A stretch of DNA of 8,336 nt from the NCBI GenBank assembly GCA_035552395.1, contig DASZLL010000109.1:1-8336 (forward strand), in the 5' to 3' direction. The notes under the pieces are model-generated. The model made no database searches. It was not told where the DNA came from and saw nothing but the letters and a program-made list of their open reading frames with translations. Both the position numbers and the translations under genes were made by a program. Shown here one piece after another: positions 1-5,815 of the stretch. How positions within the stretch are numbered: position 1 is the first letter of the stretch; each line of letters begins with the position of its first letter. The DNA comes from Bog-473 sp035552395 (GTDB lineage: Bacteria; Actinomycetota; Acidimicrobiia; Acidimicrobiales; RAAP-2).

Positions 1-199
1 TGGGTTGTGCGAAGAGATCGCGCCTGCGGTCTTCACCCTCCTCGATGACGGCCTGGCCTACGTGAAGGAAGGCGACTCCATCAAGAACGAGCCGGGCGGT
101 TCCGGTGGCATGGCCGCCGTGCCGGGCGAGCTCGAGGACGCCGTCGTCGAGTCCTCCGAAGAGTGCCCCGGCGAGTGCATCTTCATAGAGAAGGACTGA
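1..199 (+). CDS. Ferredoxin, C-terminal part (5' end cut by window)
   Basis: This is the last 65 codons of a small iron-sulfur electron carrier. The reading frame begins at base 2 (Gly-Leu-Cys) and ends at a TGA. The visible Cys in GLCEEIAP, followed by the hydrophobic AVFTL and DDGLAYV blocks and a terminal CPGECIFIE motif, matches single-cluster 3Fe-4S or 4Fe-4S actinobacterial ferredoxins. In these the first cluster Cys lies a few residues upstream of the GLC, here outside the window. The acidic pI and lack of any membrane segment suit a soluble electron donor. A glycine-rich stretch (PGGSGG) sits in the middle loop. The gene is convergent with trmI. From memory, similar ferredoxins in Streptomyces lie near trmI and the proteasome ATPase gene, so the proteasome locus may lie to the left; that is inference. 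The redox partner cannot be told from the sequence. Confidence 0.85.
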   Translation, partial: GLCEEIAPAVFTLLDDGLAYVKEGDSIKNEPGGSGGMAAVPGELEDAVVESSEECPGECIFIEKD

Positions 200-299
200 C
201 TTCCCTCCCCCTCTCCTGGCCGCTCGCCTCTGGGCGTGCCCGCCGCCACCACTCTGCATCCCGCCCAACCGGCGGTCGGACTCTTTCCATCGCCGACCT

Positions 300-317
300 G
301 ACGCCGACGTCGGGGTC
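300..317. repeat. Short palindrome between convergent genes
   Basis: An 18-base near-perfect inverted repeat (GAC-g-CCGACGTCGG-g-GTC) lies in the 129-base gap between the ferredoxin stop and the trmI stop. The central ten bases are a perfect palindrome with no separate loop. No T-run follows on either strand, so it is not a classic intrinsic terminator. It could be a weak hairpin or a binding site, or simply chance in GC-rich DNA. Confidence 0.25.
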
Positions 318-328
318 CGCAAACCGGC

Positions 329-1186
329 CTACTCCGTTTCGGCCGCTTCCGGTGTTTCGTCCGCCTCGTCCGCCTCCTCCCCAGCCTCCGTCACCTTGAA
401 GCGAAGGTCGCTCCCGGGCTCAATACGACGCGCCGTCGTGAGAAAGCCCGTGTGACCCACCATCCGGTGATCGGGTCGGACGGACCGCGCCTCCACGTGC
501 CAGGTGCGGCGGATCACCTCCTGCGTCTCGGCCAAACCGAACGGGGCGTCACGCTCGTCGAGGGCCTGACGCAGCAGCGCGGTCTGGTTGATCGTCGGCA
601 GGTACGCGAGCAGGATGCCGCCCGGTCGGAGGGCGGTGCCGGCAGCGGCCACGACCTTGTGCGGTTCGGGCATATCGAGCAGGACGCGATCAAGGTCGCG
701 TTCCTCGATGCCCTCGGTCACATCGCGGATTTCGACCCGGTACGGGGCGTCCGGGCCGAGTGTGGCGGTCACGTTGGCAGTCGCCCGCGCCGCGAAGTCC
801 TCGCGCAGCTCGTAGCCGACGATTGACGCCCCGGCGCGCAGCACGGTCATGGAGAGGGCGCCCGAACCGACGCCGGCCTCGAGCACGCGCTGACCCGGCC
901 CGATGTCGGCCGCGATCAGGATGGCGCCGAGGTCCTTGGGGTAGATGACCTGCGCGCCGCGGGGCATCTTCAGCACCACGTCGCTCAGCGTCGGCCGCAG
1001 CACGAGAAACGAGCGTCCAGTCGAGCCGGTGATGGTGCGTCCCTCGCCGGCGTCAATCAGGTCGTCGTGCGCGACGACGCCGGCATGCGTGTGGAAAGTG
1101 GCGCCCGTCACGAGCGTGATGAGGTAACGCCGGTCCTTGGGGTCGATGAGGAGGACGCGCTCCCCTGCCGCCAACGGGCCGGGCAC
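329..1186 (-). CDS. trmI: tRNA (adenine-58-N1)-methyltransferase TrmI
   Basis: This SAM-dependent methyltransferase makes m1A at position 58 in the T-loop of tRNAs and works as a tetramer in the cytoplasm. The 285-residue length fits the family. The N-terminal beta domain (about 1-75) opens with AAGERVLLIDPKDRRYLI, a typical TrmI start. The Rossmann methyltransferase core follows: the SAM loop EAGVGSG is at 103-109, the acidic ribose-binding GYELRED at 124-130, and the DMPEP catalytic-loop motif at 171-175. RMVGHTGFL at 241-249 is the conserved C-terminal strand. The last 20 or so residues form an acidic Glu/Asp/Ala tail, probably disordered. The start is GTG at 1186, five bases after the stop of the upstream small gene. 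No clear Shine-Dalgarno sequence is visible, so translation is probably coupled to that gene. It is the last gene of the - strand block. Confidence 0.96.
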   Translation of the reverse strand: MPGPLAAGERVLLIDPKDRRYLITLVTGATFHTHAGVVAHDDLIDAGEGRTITGSTGRSFLVLRPTLSDVVLKMPRGAQVIYPKDLGAILIAADIGPGQRVLEAGVGSGALSMTVLRAGASIVGYELREDFAARATANVTATLGPDAPYRVEIRDVTEGIEERDLDRVLLDMPEPHKVVAAAGTALRPGGILLAYLPTINQTALLRQALDERDAPFGLAETQEVIRRTWHVEARSVRPDHRMVGHTGFLTTARRIEPGSDLRFKVTEAGEEADEADETPEAAETE

Positions 1187-1191
1187 GAACG

Positions 1192-1407
1192 TCAGGCTTC
1201 GACGGCGGCGGGGGCTGCCTTGGGGTCGCGCATGCTGATGAGCACCTGCTCACCTGGCGCGATGGTGACGTTCGACACGACGTTGGTCCGGTCGTTCAGC
1301 ACTCGCCGCAAGAAGAAGGTCGCACCGGCCAGCAGGAACCAGTACCAGTTGCCGCCCAGCCCGCGCCGCACCCCGGCGCGCAGAAAGCGCCGGAGGAGGA
1401 CGTCCAT
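1192..1407 (-). CDS. Small membrane-associated protein of unknown function (71 aa)
   Basis: I do not recognise this family. The 71-residue protein starts with a strongly basic amphipathic stretch (six Arg in residues 6-15). A hydrophobic segment rich in aromatics follows (about 18-33, NWYWFLLAGATFF), then a short polar domain containing VTIAPGEQVLISMRD, and an Ala/Pro-rich end. The hydrophobic segment is short for a full transmembrane helix, so it may be a membrane anchor or an amphipathic surface helix, with the Arg-rich side expected to be cytoplasmic. The ATG lies one base after the stop of the 77-residue gene upstream (TGA-C-ATG on the - strand). The stop is five bases before the trmI GTG. 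This tight packing and the coherent domain pattern support a real gene. A function in tRNA modification cannot be inferred from position alone. Confidence 0.75.
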   Translation of the reverse strand: MDVLLRRFLRAGVRRGLGGNWYWFLLAGATFFLRRVLNDRTNVVSNVTIAPGEQVLISMRDPKAAPAAVEA

Positions 1408-1408
1408 G

Positions 1409-1642
1409 TCAGAGCCGCCGGATCTCGACGACCGCAGAACGGGCCCGGCCGCGGCGGCGCCCGGCGAGGAAGGCCAGCGTGATCACGACGATGGCGAACG
1501 CACCGGCCACGGCCAGCCCACGCGGGGCGGCAGCGCGCACGGTCGCCTCGCCCTCGCCCATCACCTGGGCGTAGGCCGCCTGCAGGTCGTCGCGGGTGAT
1601 CAGGCGGCCGTTACTCCCGGCCTTGGTCGTCGTTCCCGGCAT
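1409..1642 (-). CDS. Single-pass membrane protein of unknown function (77 aa)
   Basis: I do not recognise this family. From the ATG at 1642 the protein has 77 residues. A polar N-terminal region (1-40) contains LITRDDLQAAYAQVMGEGE, predicted helical. One transmembrane helix follows (about 42-60, GLAVAGAFAIVVITLAFLA), then an immediate Arg-rich stop-transfer segment (GRRRGRAR, 61-68) and a short tail. By the positive-inside rule the C-terminus should be cytoplasmic. I chose the ATG at 1642 over the longer open frame reaching 1795 for two reasons. A strong Shine-Dalgarno sequence (GGAGGGAG, 1650-1657) sits seven bases upstream. The extension would also overlap the holin-like gene out of frame and is Arg-rich, like shadow translation. 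The start overlaps the stop of the upstream gene by one base (TGATG), so the two are translationally coupled. Confidence 0.78.
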   Translation of the reverse strand: MPGTTTKAGSNGRLITRDDLQAAYAQVMGEGEATVRAAAPRGLAVAGAFAIVVITLAFLAGRRRGRARSAVVEIRRL

Positions 1643-2034
1643 CAGTTCGCTCCCTCCAATGTCTCCTGCTCTCTCGCTTCGCGCCGTGCCACCACTTCGG
1701 GCAGTTTGGCCTTGCCCGGTCCGGCGGTGATCCGCCAGACGGCCACGCCGATCACGGCCAGCCCGAGCACGAAGACAGCAGCGTAGGGCACCCACGACCA
1801 GTCGCCGCGCAAGGCGCTTCCCGTCTCCGTCTGGAGCAGTCGCAGCACACCGAGCAGGATCAACAAGAGTCCGAAGGCCAGGAAGAAGGACCCGGCGATC
1901 CCCATATAGAGGAAGCGCCCGAGGCCCTTGAGGGGCTCGATGGTCTCCTGCTTCACGTAGTCGACCGTGAGCTGGAACGCATCGTCGCCTGCGTGCCGCA
2001 GCCCGTGGCTGCCGTTGTCAGACCGTGGTGTCAT
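1642..2034 (-). CDS. Phage holin superfamily III-like membrane protein (putative)
   Basis: This 130-residue protein has two predicted transmembrane helices. A polar N-terminal region (1-40) contains an amphipathic stretch, DYVKQETIEPLKGLGRF. The helices lie at about 42-66 (FLAFGLLLILLGVLRLL core) and 81-101 (WVPYAAVFVLGLAVIGVAVW). A charged cytoplasmic tail rich in Arg and Glu ends the protein. The layout of an amphipathic lead, two helices joined by a short loop, and a charged tail resembles the chromosomal 'phage holin family' proteins (holin superfamily III) of actinobacteria. Despite the name these are usually not phage genes and have no proven lytic role. The family call comes from the pattern only. 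I took the ATG at 2034, about 12 bases after an AAGGA. An upstream in-frame start at 2076 is possible but adds an unconvincing Arg/Cys-containing leader. The gene lies 55 bases after the thioesterase stop. Confidence 0.72.
   Translation of the reverse strand: MTPRSDNGSHGLRHAGDDAFQLTVDYVKQETIEPLKGLGRFLYMGIAGSFFLAFGLLLILLGVLRLLQTETGSALRGDWSWVPYAAVFVLGLAVIGVAVWRITAGPGKAKLPEVVARREAREQETLEGAN
1650..1657 (-). promoter_or_regulatory. Strong ribosome binding site that decides the start of the 77-aa gene
   Basis: GGAGGGAG on the - strand lies seven bases before the ATG at 1642, inside the last codons of the holin-like gene. It is the best Shine-Dalgarno match in the - strand block and supports the short form of the downstream protein. 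Confidence 0.65.
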
Positions 2035-2089
2035 GTAGCGGACAATCCTTGTGCCTGGGCCGACGCAACGCAACAACCCCGTTGGCGTG

Positions 2090-2509
2090 TCATCCCCGCT
2101 CCTTGTACAAGTACGTCGACGACGCCCGGGCCACCAGTTGTTCGGCGGCGCCCTGCCCCGGCGGAGTTGCTACCACGCTCGCCTCGACGAAGGCGACGCG
2201 GCGGCCACCGGCGACCACCTCGGCCGTGCACTCGAGCTCCGATCCCGGGTCCACGGCGCCGAGAAAGCTGATCTTCATCTCGGCGTTCGAGCAGAAGACC
2301 TTGCGGCCCTCGGCGAAGGTGACCGCTGCCGCCCCCATGGCCGAATCGGCGAAGGCTCCCAGGAAGCCTCCTTGCATGATCCCGGCCGGGTTGGCGAAGC
2401 GCTCGTCCGCCTTCATGCGCCAGACACAACGCCCCGGCGTCGCCTTGTCCACGCAGGTCATGCCGAGCGTGAGGTCGCTGTTGGGCGGCACCTGCATGCG
2501 GGAGGCCAT
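2090..2509 (-). CDS. PaaI-like hotdog-fold acyl-CoA thioesterase
   Basis: This is a hotdog-fold protein of the PaaI/4HBT group, which hydrolyses acyl-CoA thioesters in the cytoplasm; the substrate is unknown. From the ATG at 2509 it has 139 residues, the normal length for the family. The core motif is NPAGIMQGGFLGAFADSAMG (residues 40-59). This matches the family pattern HGGxxxxxxDxxxG, but with Gln where many members have His. The Asp of FADSAMG is the expected catalytic or activating acid. The strand AEMKISFLGAVDPGSELEC and the terminal ARASSTYLY follow the usual hotdog order. An alternative GTG start at 2533 would add MFTYYFPT. Neither start has a Shine-Dalgarno sequence. I prefer the ATG because a TACTAT element sits just upstream, allowing a near-leaderless transcript. 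It is the first gene of the - strand block, divergent from tkt. Confidence 0.85.
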   Translation of the reverse strand: MASRMQVPPNSDLTLGMTCVDKATPGRCVWRMKADERFANPAGIMQGGFLGAFADSAMGAAAVTFAEGRKVFCSNAEMKISFLGAVDPGSELECTAEVVAGGRRVAFVEASVVATPPGQGAAEQLVARASSTYLYKERG

Positions 2510-2518
2510 GGTCGGGAA

Positions 2519-2524
2519 ATAGTA
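2519..2524 (-). promoter_or_regulatory. Candidate -10 element for the - strand block
   Basis: TACTAT on the - strand fits the actinobacterial -10 pattern TANNNT. It ends nine bases before the ATG at 2509, which would place transcription start two or three bases before that ATG. No good -35 hexamer is visible. A second candidate, TAACGT at 2566-2571 (-), would give a longer leader. If this element is used, the GTG at 2533 cannot be the start. Confidence 0.35.
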
Positions 2525-2569
2525 GGTGAACACCCCATGAACGCCGAAGTGGCGAAGGGGGCCGGACGT

Positions 2570-2575
2570 TAGGGT
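2570..2575 (+). promoter_or_regulatory. Candidate -10 element for tkt, possibly leaderless
   Basis: TAGGGT fits TANNNT and ends five bases before the tkt ATG at 2581, so transcription would start at or next to the A of the ATG. The same bases contain AGGG, which could instead act as a Shine-Dalgarno sequence with six-base spacing. The sequence alone cannot separate the two readings. Confidence 0.4.
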
Positions 2576-2580
2576 TGACC

Positions 2581-4605
2581 ATGACGTTGCACACTTCTCC
2601 TCCCGTCGTGCAGGACCCCACGCTGGTGGAGCTGGGGATCAACGTGATCCGCGGCTTGGCGATGGACGCCCCCGAACAGGCCAAGTCCGGGCACTCGGGC
2701 ACCGCCATGGCACTGGCGCCGCTGGCGCACGTCCTGTGGACCCGCATCATGAACTACGACCCGCGCGACCCGGCGTGGCCCGACCGGGACCGCTTCGTCC
2801 TCTCGTGCGGCCACGCCTGCATCCTGCAGTACTCGATGCTGCATCTGACGGGCTACGACCTTTCGCTCGACGACATCCGCCAGTTCCGCCAGTGGGGCAG
2901 CCGGACTCCGGGGCACCCCGAGGTGCACCACACCCCGGGTATCGAGGTCACGACCGGCCCACTCGGCCAGGGGTTCGCCAACGCGGTCGGGATGGCCCTC
3001 GCCGAACGTTGGCTGCGCACCACCTTTGGCGCCGAAGTGTGCGACCACCGCACTTATGCAATCGCCAGCGACGGCTGCATGATGGAAGGCATCTCGCACG
3101 AGGCCGCTTCGTTGGCCGGGCACCTCGGCCTCGGGCGGCTCTTGGCCTTCTACGACGACAATCACATCACCATCGACGGCCCGACCGAACTCGCCTACAA
3201 CGACGACCCGGTGAAGCGTTTCGAGGCCTACGGCTGGCGCGTCCGCTACCTCGGCGAGATGGCGAACGACGTCGACGGCCTCGAGGCCGCCATTCGCGAG
3301 GCGCTCGACGCGCCGGCCGATTCTCCCGAAGCCAAGCCGACGCTGCTGGTGCTGCGGAGCCACATCGGGTACCCGTCGCCCAAGCTCACCGACACCGCGG
3401 AGGCGCATGGCTCACCCTTCGGCGAGGACGAGATCCGCGTCACCAAGGAAATCCTCGGGCTGCCACCGGACCAGAAGTTCTGGGTGCCCGACGAGGTGCG
3501 CGACTTCTACGGTCACGAGGTCACCCGGGGCGCGCAGGCGCAAGCCGCCTGGACGGAGCGATTCGAGTCCTGGGGCGGCGACCGAGCGGCCTGGGACGCC
3601 GCGCAGGCCGGGCACGGATTGCCGGGCTGGTCCGACGACCTCCCCCGCTTCGACCCCGGCACCCAGCTGGCGACGCGCCACGCGGTCAACCAGTGCATCG
3701 ACGCCACGGTCGGCCAGCTGCCCGGTCTGTTGGCCGGCTCGGCCGACCTGACCGGGAACAACGGCGTGAAGATGAAGGGCGCGGTGATCCAGGCCAAGGA
3801 TTCGCCGGGCGGGACCCAGATCCATTACGGAATCCGCGAGCACGGCATGGGCGCCGTCATGAACGGCATGGCCGCGCACCACGGCGTGTTGCCCGTCGGC
3901 GGCACCTTCTTCGTGTTCACCGACTACATGCGTCCGGCCGTGCGCCTGGCTGCAATCGGCGGGGCACACGTCATCTACTCGTGGACGCATGACTCCGTCG
4001 GCCTGGGCGAGGACGGCCCGACCCACCAGCCGATCGAGCACCTGGCGTCCCTCCGGGCCATGCCGGGCCTCAGCCTCATCCGGCCGGCGGACGCCAACGA
4101 GACGGCGGTGGCCTGGCGCATGGCCGTCGAGGCGGACGGGCCGGTCGGACTGTGCCTGACCCGCCAGAACATCCCCGTGTTGGCCGAGACGGTGGGGCGG
4201 GCGGCCGAGGGCGTGCCGCGGGGCGCCTACGTGCTCGCCGACCCCGACGAGGGCCCACCCGAGATCGTCCTCGTCGGCACCGGCAGCGAGGTGCAGCACT
4301 GCCTGGGCGCGGCGCCGACGCTGGCCGCCGTCGGCGTCGCGGTCCGGGTGGTGTCGTTCCCGAGCTGGGACCACTTCGAGCGCCAGAGCCACGAATATCG
4401 CGCCAGCGTCTTCCCGCCCGGCGTCCCGGTGCTCAGCATCGAGGCCGGCGCCACCTTCGGATGGGACCGCTACGCCGACGCCAGCATCGGCATCGACCAC
4501 TTCGGCGCGTCCGCCCCCGTGGCCGTCATCATGGAGAAATTCGGCTTCACGGCGGAGAACGTGGTCGAGCGGGCCCGCGCCCTGCTGGCGCGGCGTCGAG
4601 GCTGA
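2581..4605 (+). CDS. tkt: Transketolase
   Basis: This TPP- and divalent-metal-dependent enzyme moves two-carbon units between ketose and aldose phosphates in the non-oxidative pentose phosphate pathway. At 674 residues it is full length. The PP domain carries SGHSGTAM (36-43), GPLGQGFANAVG (126-137) and the TPP/metal motif SDGCMMEG (163-170), ending at YDDNHITIDG (191-200). The Pyr domain carries GSADLTGNN and IREHGMG (418-424), where E420 corresponds to the catalytic Glu that activates TPP. THDSVGLGEDGPTHQP follows with the conserved substrate-binding His and Asp. The C-terminal domain contains LVGTGSEV. The metal motif begins with Ser rather than the usual Gly of GDG. I chose ATG 2581 over TTG 2575 because AGGG/TAGGGT is correctly spaced only for the ATG. 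It is first in the tkt-tal-gnd-pgl cluster. Confidence 0.97.
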   Translation: MTLHTSPPVVQDPTLVELGINVIRGLAMDAPEQAKSGHSGTAMALAPLAHVLWTRIMNYDPRDPAWPDRDRFVLSCGHACILQYSMLHLTGYDLSLDDIRQFRQWGSRTPGHPEVHHTPGIEVTTGPLGQGFANAVGMALAERWLRTTFGAEVCDHRTYAIASDGCMMEGISHEAASLAGHLGLGRLLAFYDDNHITIDGPTELAYNDDPVKRFEAYGWRVRYLGEMANDVDGLEAAIREALDAPADSPEAKPTLLVLRSHIGYPSPKLTDTAEAHGSPFGEDEIRVTKEILGLPPDQKFWVPDEVRDFYGHEVTRGAQAQAAWTERFESWGGDRAAWDAAQAGHGLPGWSDDLPRFDPGTQLATRHAVNQCIDATVGQLPGLLAGSADLTGNNGVKMKGAVIQAKDSPGGTQIHYGIREHGMGAVMNGMAAHHGVLPVGGTFFVFTDYMRPAVRLAAIGGAHVIYSWTHDSVGLGEDGPTHQPIEHLASLRAMPGLSLIRPADANETAVAWRMAVEADGPVGLCLTRQNIPVLAETVGRAAEGVPRGAYVLADPDEGPPEIVLVGTGSEVQHCLGAAPTLAAVGVAVRVVSFPSWDHFERQSHEYRASVFPPGVPVLSIEAGATFGWDRYADASIGIDHFGASAPVAVIMEKFGFTAENVVERARALLARRRG

Positions 4606-4650
4606 GTCCGTCCGCACGGGCAGTACGAGAACGAGCGACAACCGACAACG

Positions 4651-4656
4651 AAGGGA
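4651..4656 (+). promoter_or_regulatory. Ribosome binding site of tal
   Basis: AAGGGA lies nine bases before the tal ATG, in the 60-base gap after tkt. I see no terminator hairpin in that gap, so tkt and tal are probably on one transcript. Confidence 0.5.
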
Positions 4657-4665
4657 ATTGTCCCC

Positions 4666-5781
4666 ATGACCCGACTGCAGGACCTCTACGAGATCGCCGG
4701 CCAGAGTCCCTGGCTCGACAACCTGCGCCGCGACTGGATCCACGGCGGCCAGTTGGCTGAGTTGCTCGCGCTCGGCGTGCGGGGCATCACATCCAACCCG
4801 ACCATCTTTGCCAAGGCGATCTCGGGCCAGGACACCTACGACGACCAATTCCGCGCGCTCATGAAGGACCACACGGTCGAGTCCGCCTACTGGGAGATGG
4901 CGATCACCGACATCAACGACGCCCTCGCAATGCTCCGGCCGCTCTACGACGGGAGCGACCGTGAGGACGGCTTCGTCTCGCTCGAGGTCTCCCCCGCCCA
5001 GGCGCACGACACCGAGGCGACAGTCAAGTCCGCCCGCGACCTGCACGAGCGGATTGCCCAGCCGAACCTCTTCGTGAAGGTGCCGGCGACGCGCGAGGGC
5101 GTGCCGGCGATCGAGACCATGATCGGCGAGGGTCGCAGCATCAACGTCACCTTGATCTTCGGGCTGGACCGCTACGACGAGGTGATGGACGCCTACCTGC
5201 GCGGCCTCGAGGCCCTCGTGGCGGCCGGACGCTCGGACGACCTCGCGCACGTCGCCAGCGTGGCCTCCTTCTTCGTGAGCCGGGTCGACACCGAGGTCGA
5301 CCACCGCCTGGAGTCTCTGGCCGGCGGCGTCGAGGGTGACCCCGCCATTCTCGGCCTGCGAGGAACCGCCGCGGTGGCCCAGGCCCAAACGGCCTACCAA
5401 CACTTCCAGCGCACCTTCGCGGGCGACCGCTGGGAGGCGTTGCGGGAGAGGGGCGCCCGGGTGCAGCGCCCGCTGTGGGCCTCCACCTCGACCAAGAACC
5501 CGAGCTATTCGGACCTGCTCTACGTCAACGACCTCATCGGACCGGCAACCGTGAACACCATGCCCGAAGGCACCCTGCACGCCTTTGAGGATCGCGGGGT
5601 GCTGCACCGCACGATCGATGCGGACCCCGACGGCGCCGCGCAGGCGCTGACCCGTCTGGCCGACGCAGGCGTCGACATGCTCGACGTCGAGCAGACGCTC
5701 GAGGACGAAGGCGTGCACTCCTTCGCCAAGTCGTTCGACGAGCTGCTGCAGACGTTGACGGACAAAGCCGCTACGTTCTGA
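4666..5781 (+). CDS. tal: Transaldolase
   Basis: Transaldolase transfers a dihydroxyacetone unit between sedoheptulose 7-phosphate and glyceraldehyde 3-phosphate through a Schiff base, joining the pentose phosphate pathway to glycolysis. At 371 residues it matches the long actinobacterial type. The protein is a single TIM barrel. SPWLDNL (14-20) holds the conserved Asp. GITSNPTIF (40-48) is the family signature. NLFVKVPAT (134-142) carries the Schiff-base lysine, K138. VTLIFGLDRY (161-170) and FVSRVDTEVD (203-212) are later barrel strands. RPLWASTSTKNPSYSD is the phosphate-binding region. VNTMPEGTL and a helical tail complete it. No residues expected for catalysis are missing. A separate Shine-Dalgarno sequence precedes the ATG, and gnd begins 34 bases after the stop. 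Confidence 0.97.
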   Translation: MTRLQDLYEIAGQSPWLDNLRRDWIHGGQLAELLALGVRGITSNPTIFAKAISGQDTYDDQFRALMKDHTVESAYWEMAITDINDALAMLRPLYDGSDREDGFVSLEVSPAQAHDTEATVKSARDLHERIAQPNLFVKVPATREGVPAIETMIGEGRSINVTLIFGLDRYDEVMDAYLRGLEALVAAGRSDDLAHVASVASFFVSRVDTEVDHRLESLAGGVEGDPAILGLRGTAAVAQAQTAYQHFQRTFAGDRWEALRERGARVQRPLWASTSTKNPSYSDLLYVNDLIGPATVNTMPEGTLHAFEDRGVLHRTIDADPDGAAQALTRLADAGVDMLDVEQTLEDEGVHSFAKSFDELLQTLTDKAATF

Positions 5782-5802
5782 TTCGCCGGGCAGTTCGGAA
5801 CC

Positions 5803-5810
5803 GAGAGGAG
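5803..5810 (+). promoter_or_regulatory. Strong ribosome binding site of gnd
   Basis: GAGAGGAG is five bases before the gnd ATG at 5816 and is one of the clearest Shine-Dalgarno matches in the window. It fixes that start. Confidence 0.65.
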
Positions 5811-5815
5811 CGCGC

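Noticed and set aside
1067..1786. 239-codon + strand frame across the trmI start and the small membrane genes
   Set aside because: The - strand reading has proper start-stop coupling, a strong Shine-Dalgarno sequence and membrane segments. The + strand reading is Arg/Thr/Ala-rich with no domain.
1643..1795. N-terminal extension of the 77-residue protein to an upstream start at 1795
   Set aside because: The extension is Arg-rich shadow sequence overlapping the holin-like gene, and the strong ribosome binding site at 1650-1657 supports the ATG at 1642.
1642..2034. Holin-like gene as a sign of a prophage
   Set aside because: No other phage gene is present. Chromosomal holin-superfamily proteins of this type are common in actinobacteria, and the neighbours are housekeeping genes.
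2031..2750. 239-codon - strand frame overlapping the thioesterase and the start of tkt
   Set aside because: It covers the thioesterase in another frame, crosses the divergent promoter and has Arg/Gly-rich shadow composition.
2736..3992. 418-codon + strand frame inside tkt
   Set aside because: The translation is dominated by Arg, Pro and Gly, as expected for a shifted frame of GC-rich coding DNA, and it is fully contained in a clear transketolase gene.
4606..4665. Possible terminator between tkt and tal
   Set aside because: I found no stable hairpin followed by a T-run; the gap looks like a plain leader with a ribosome binding site.
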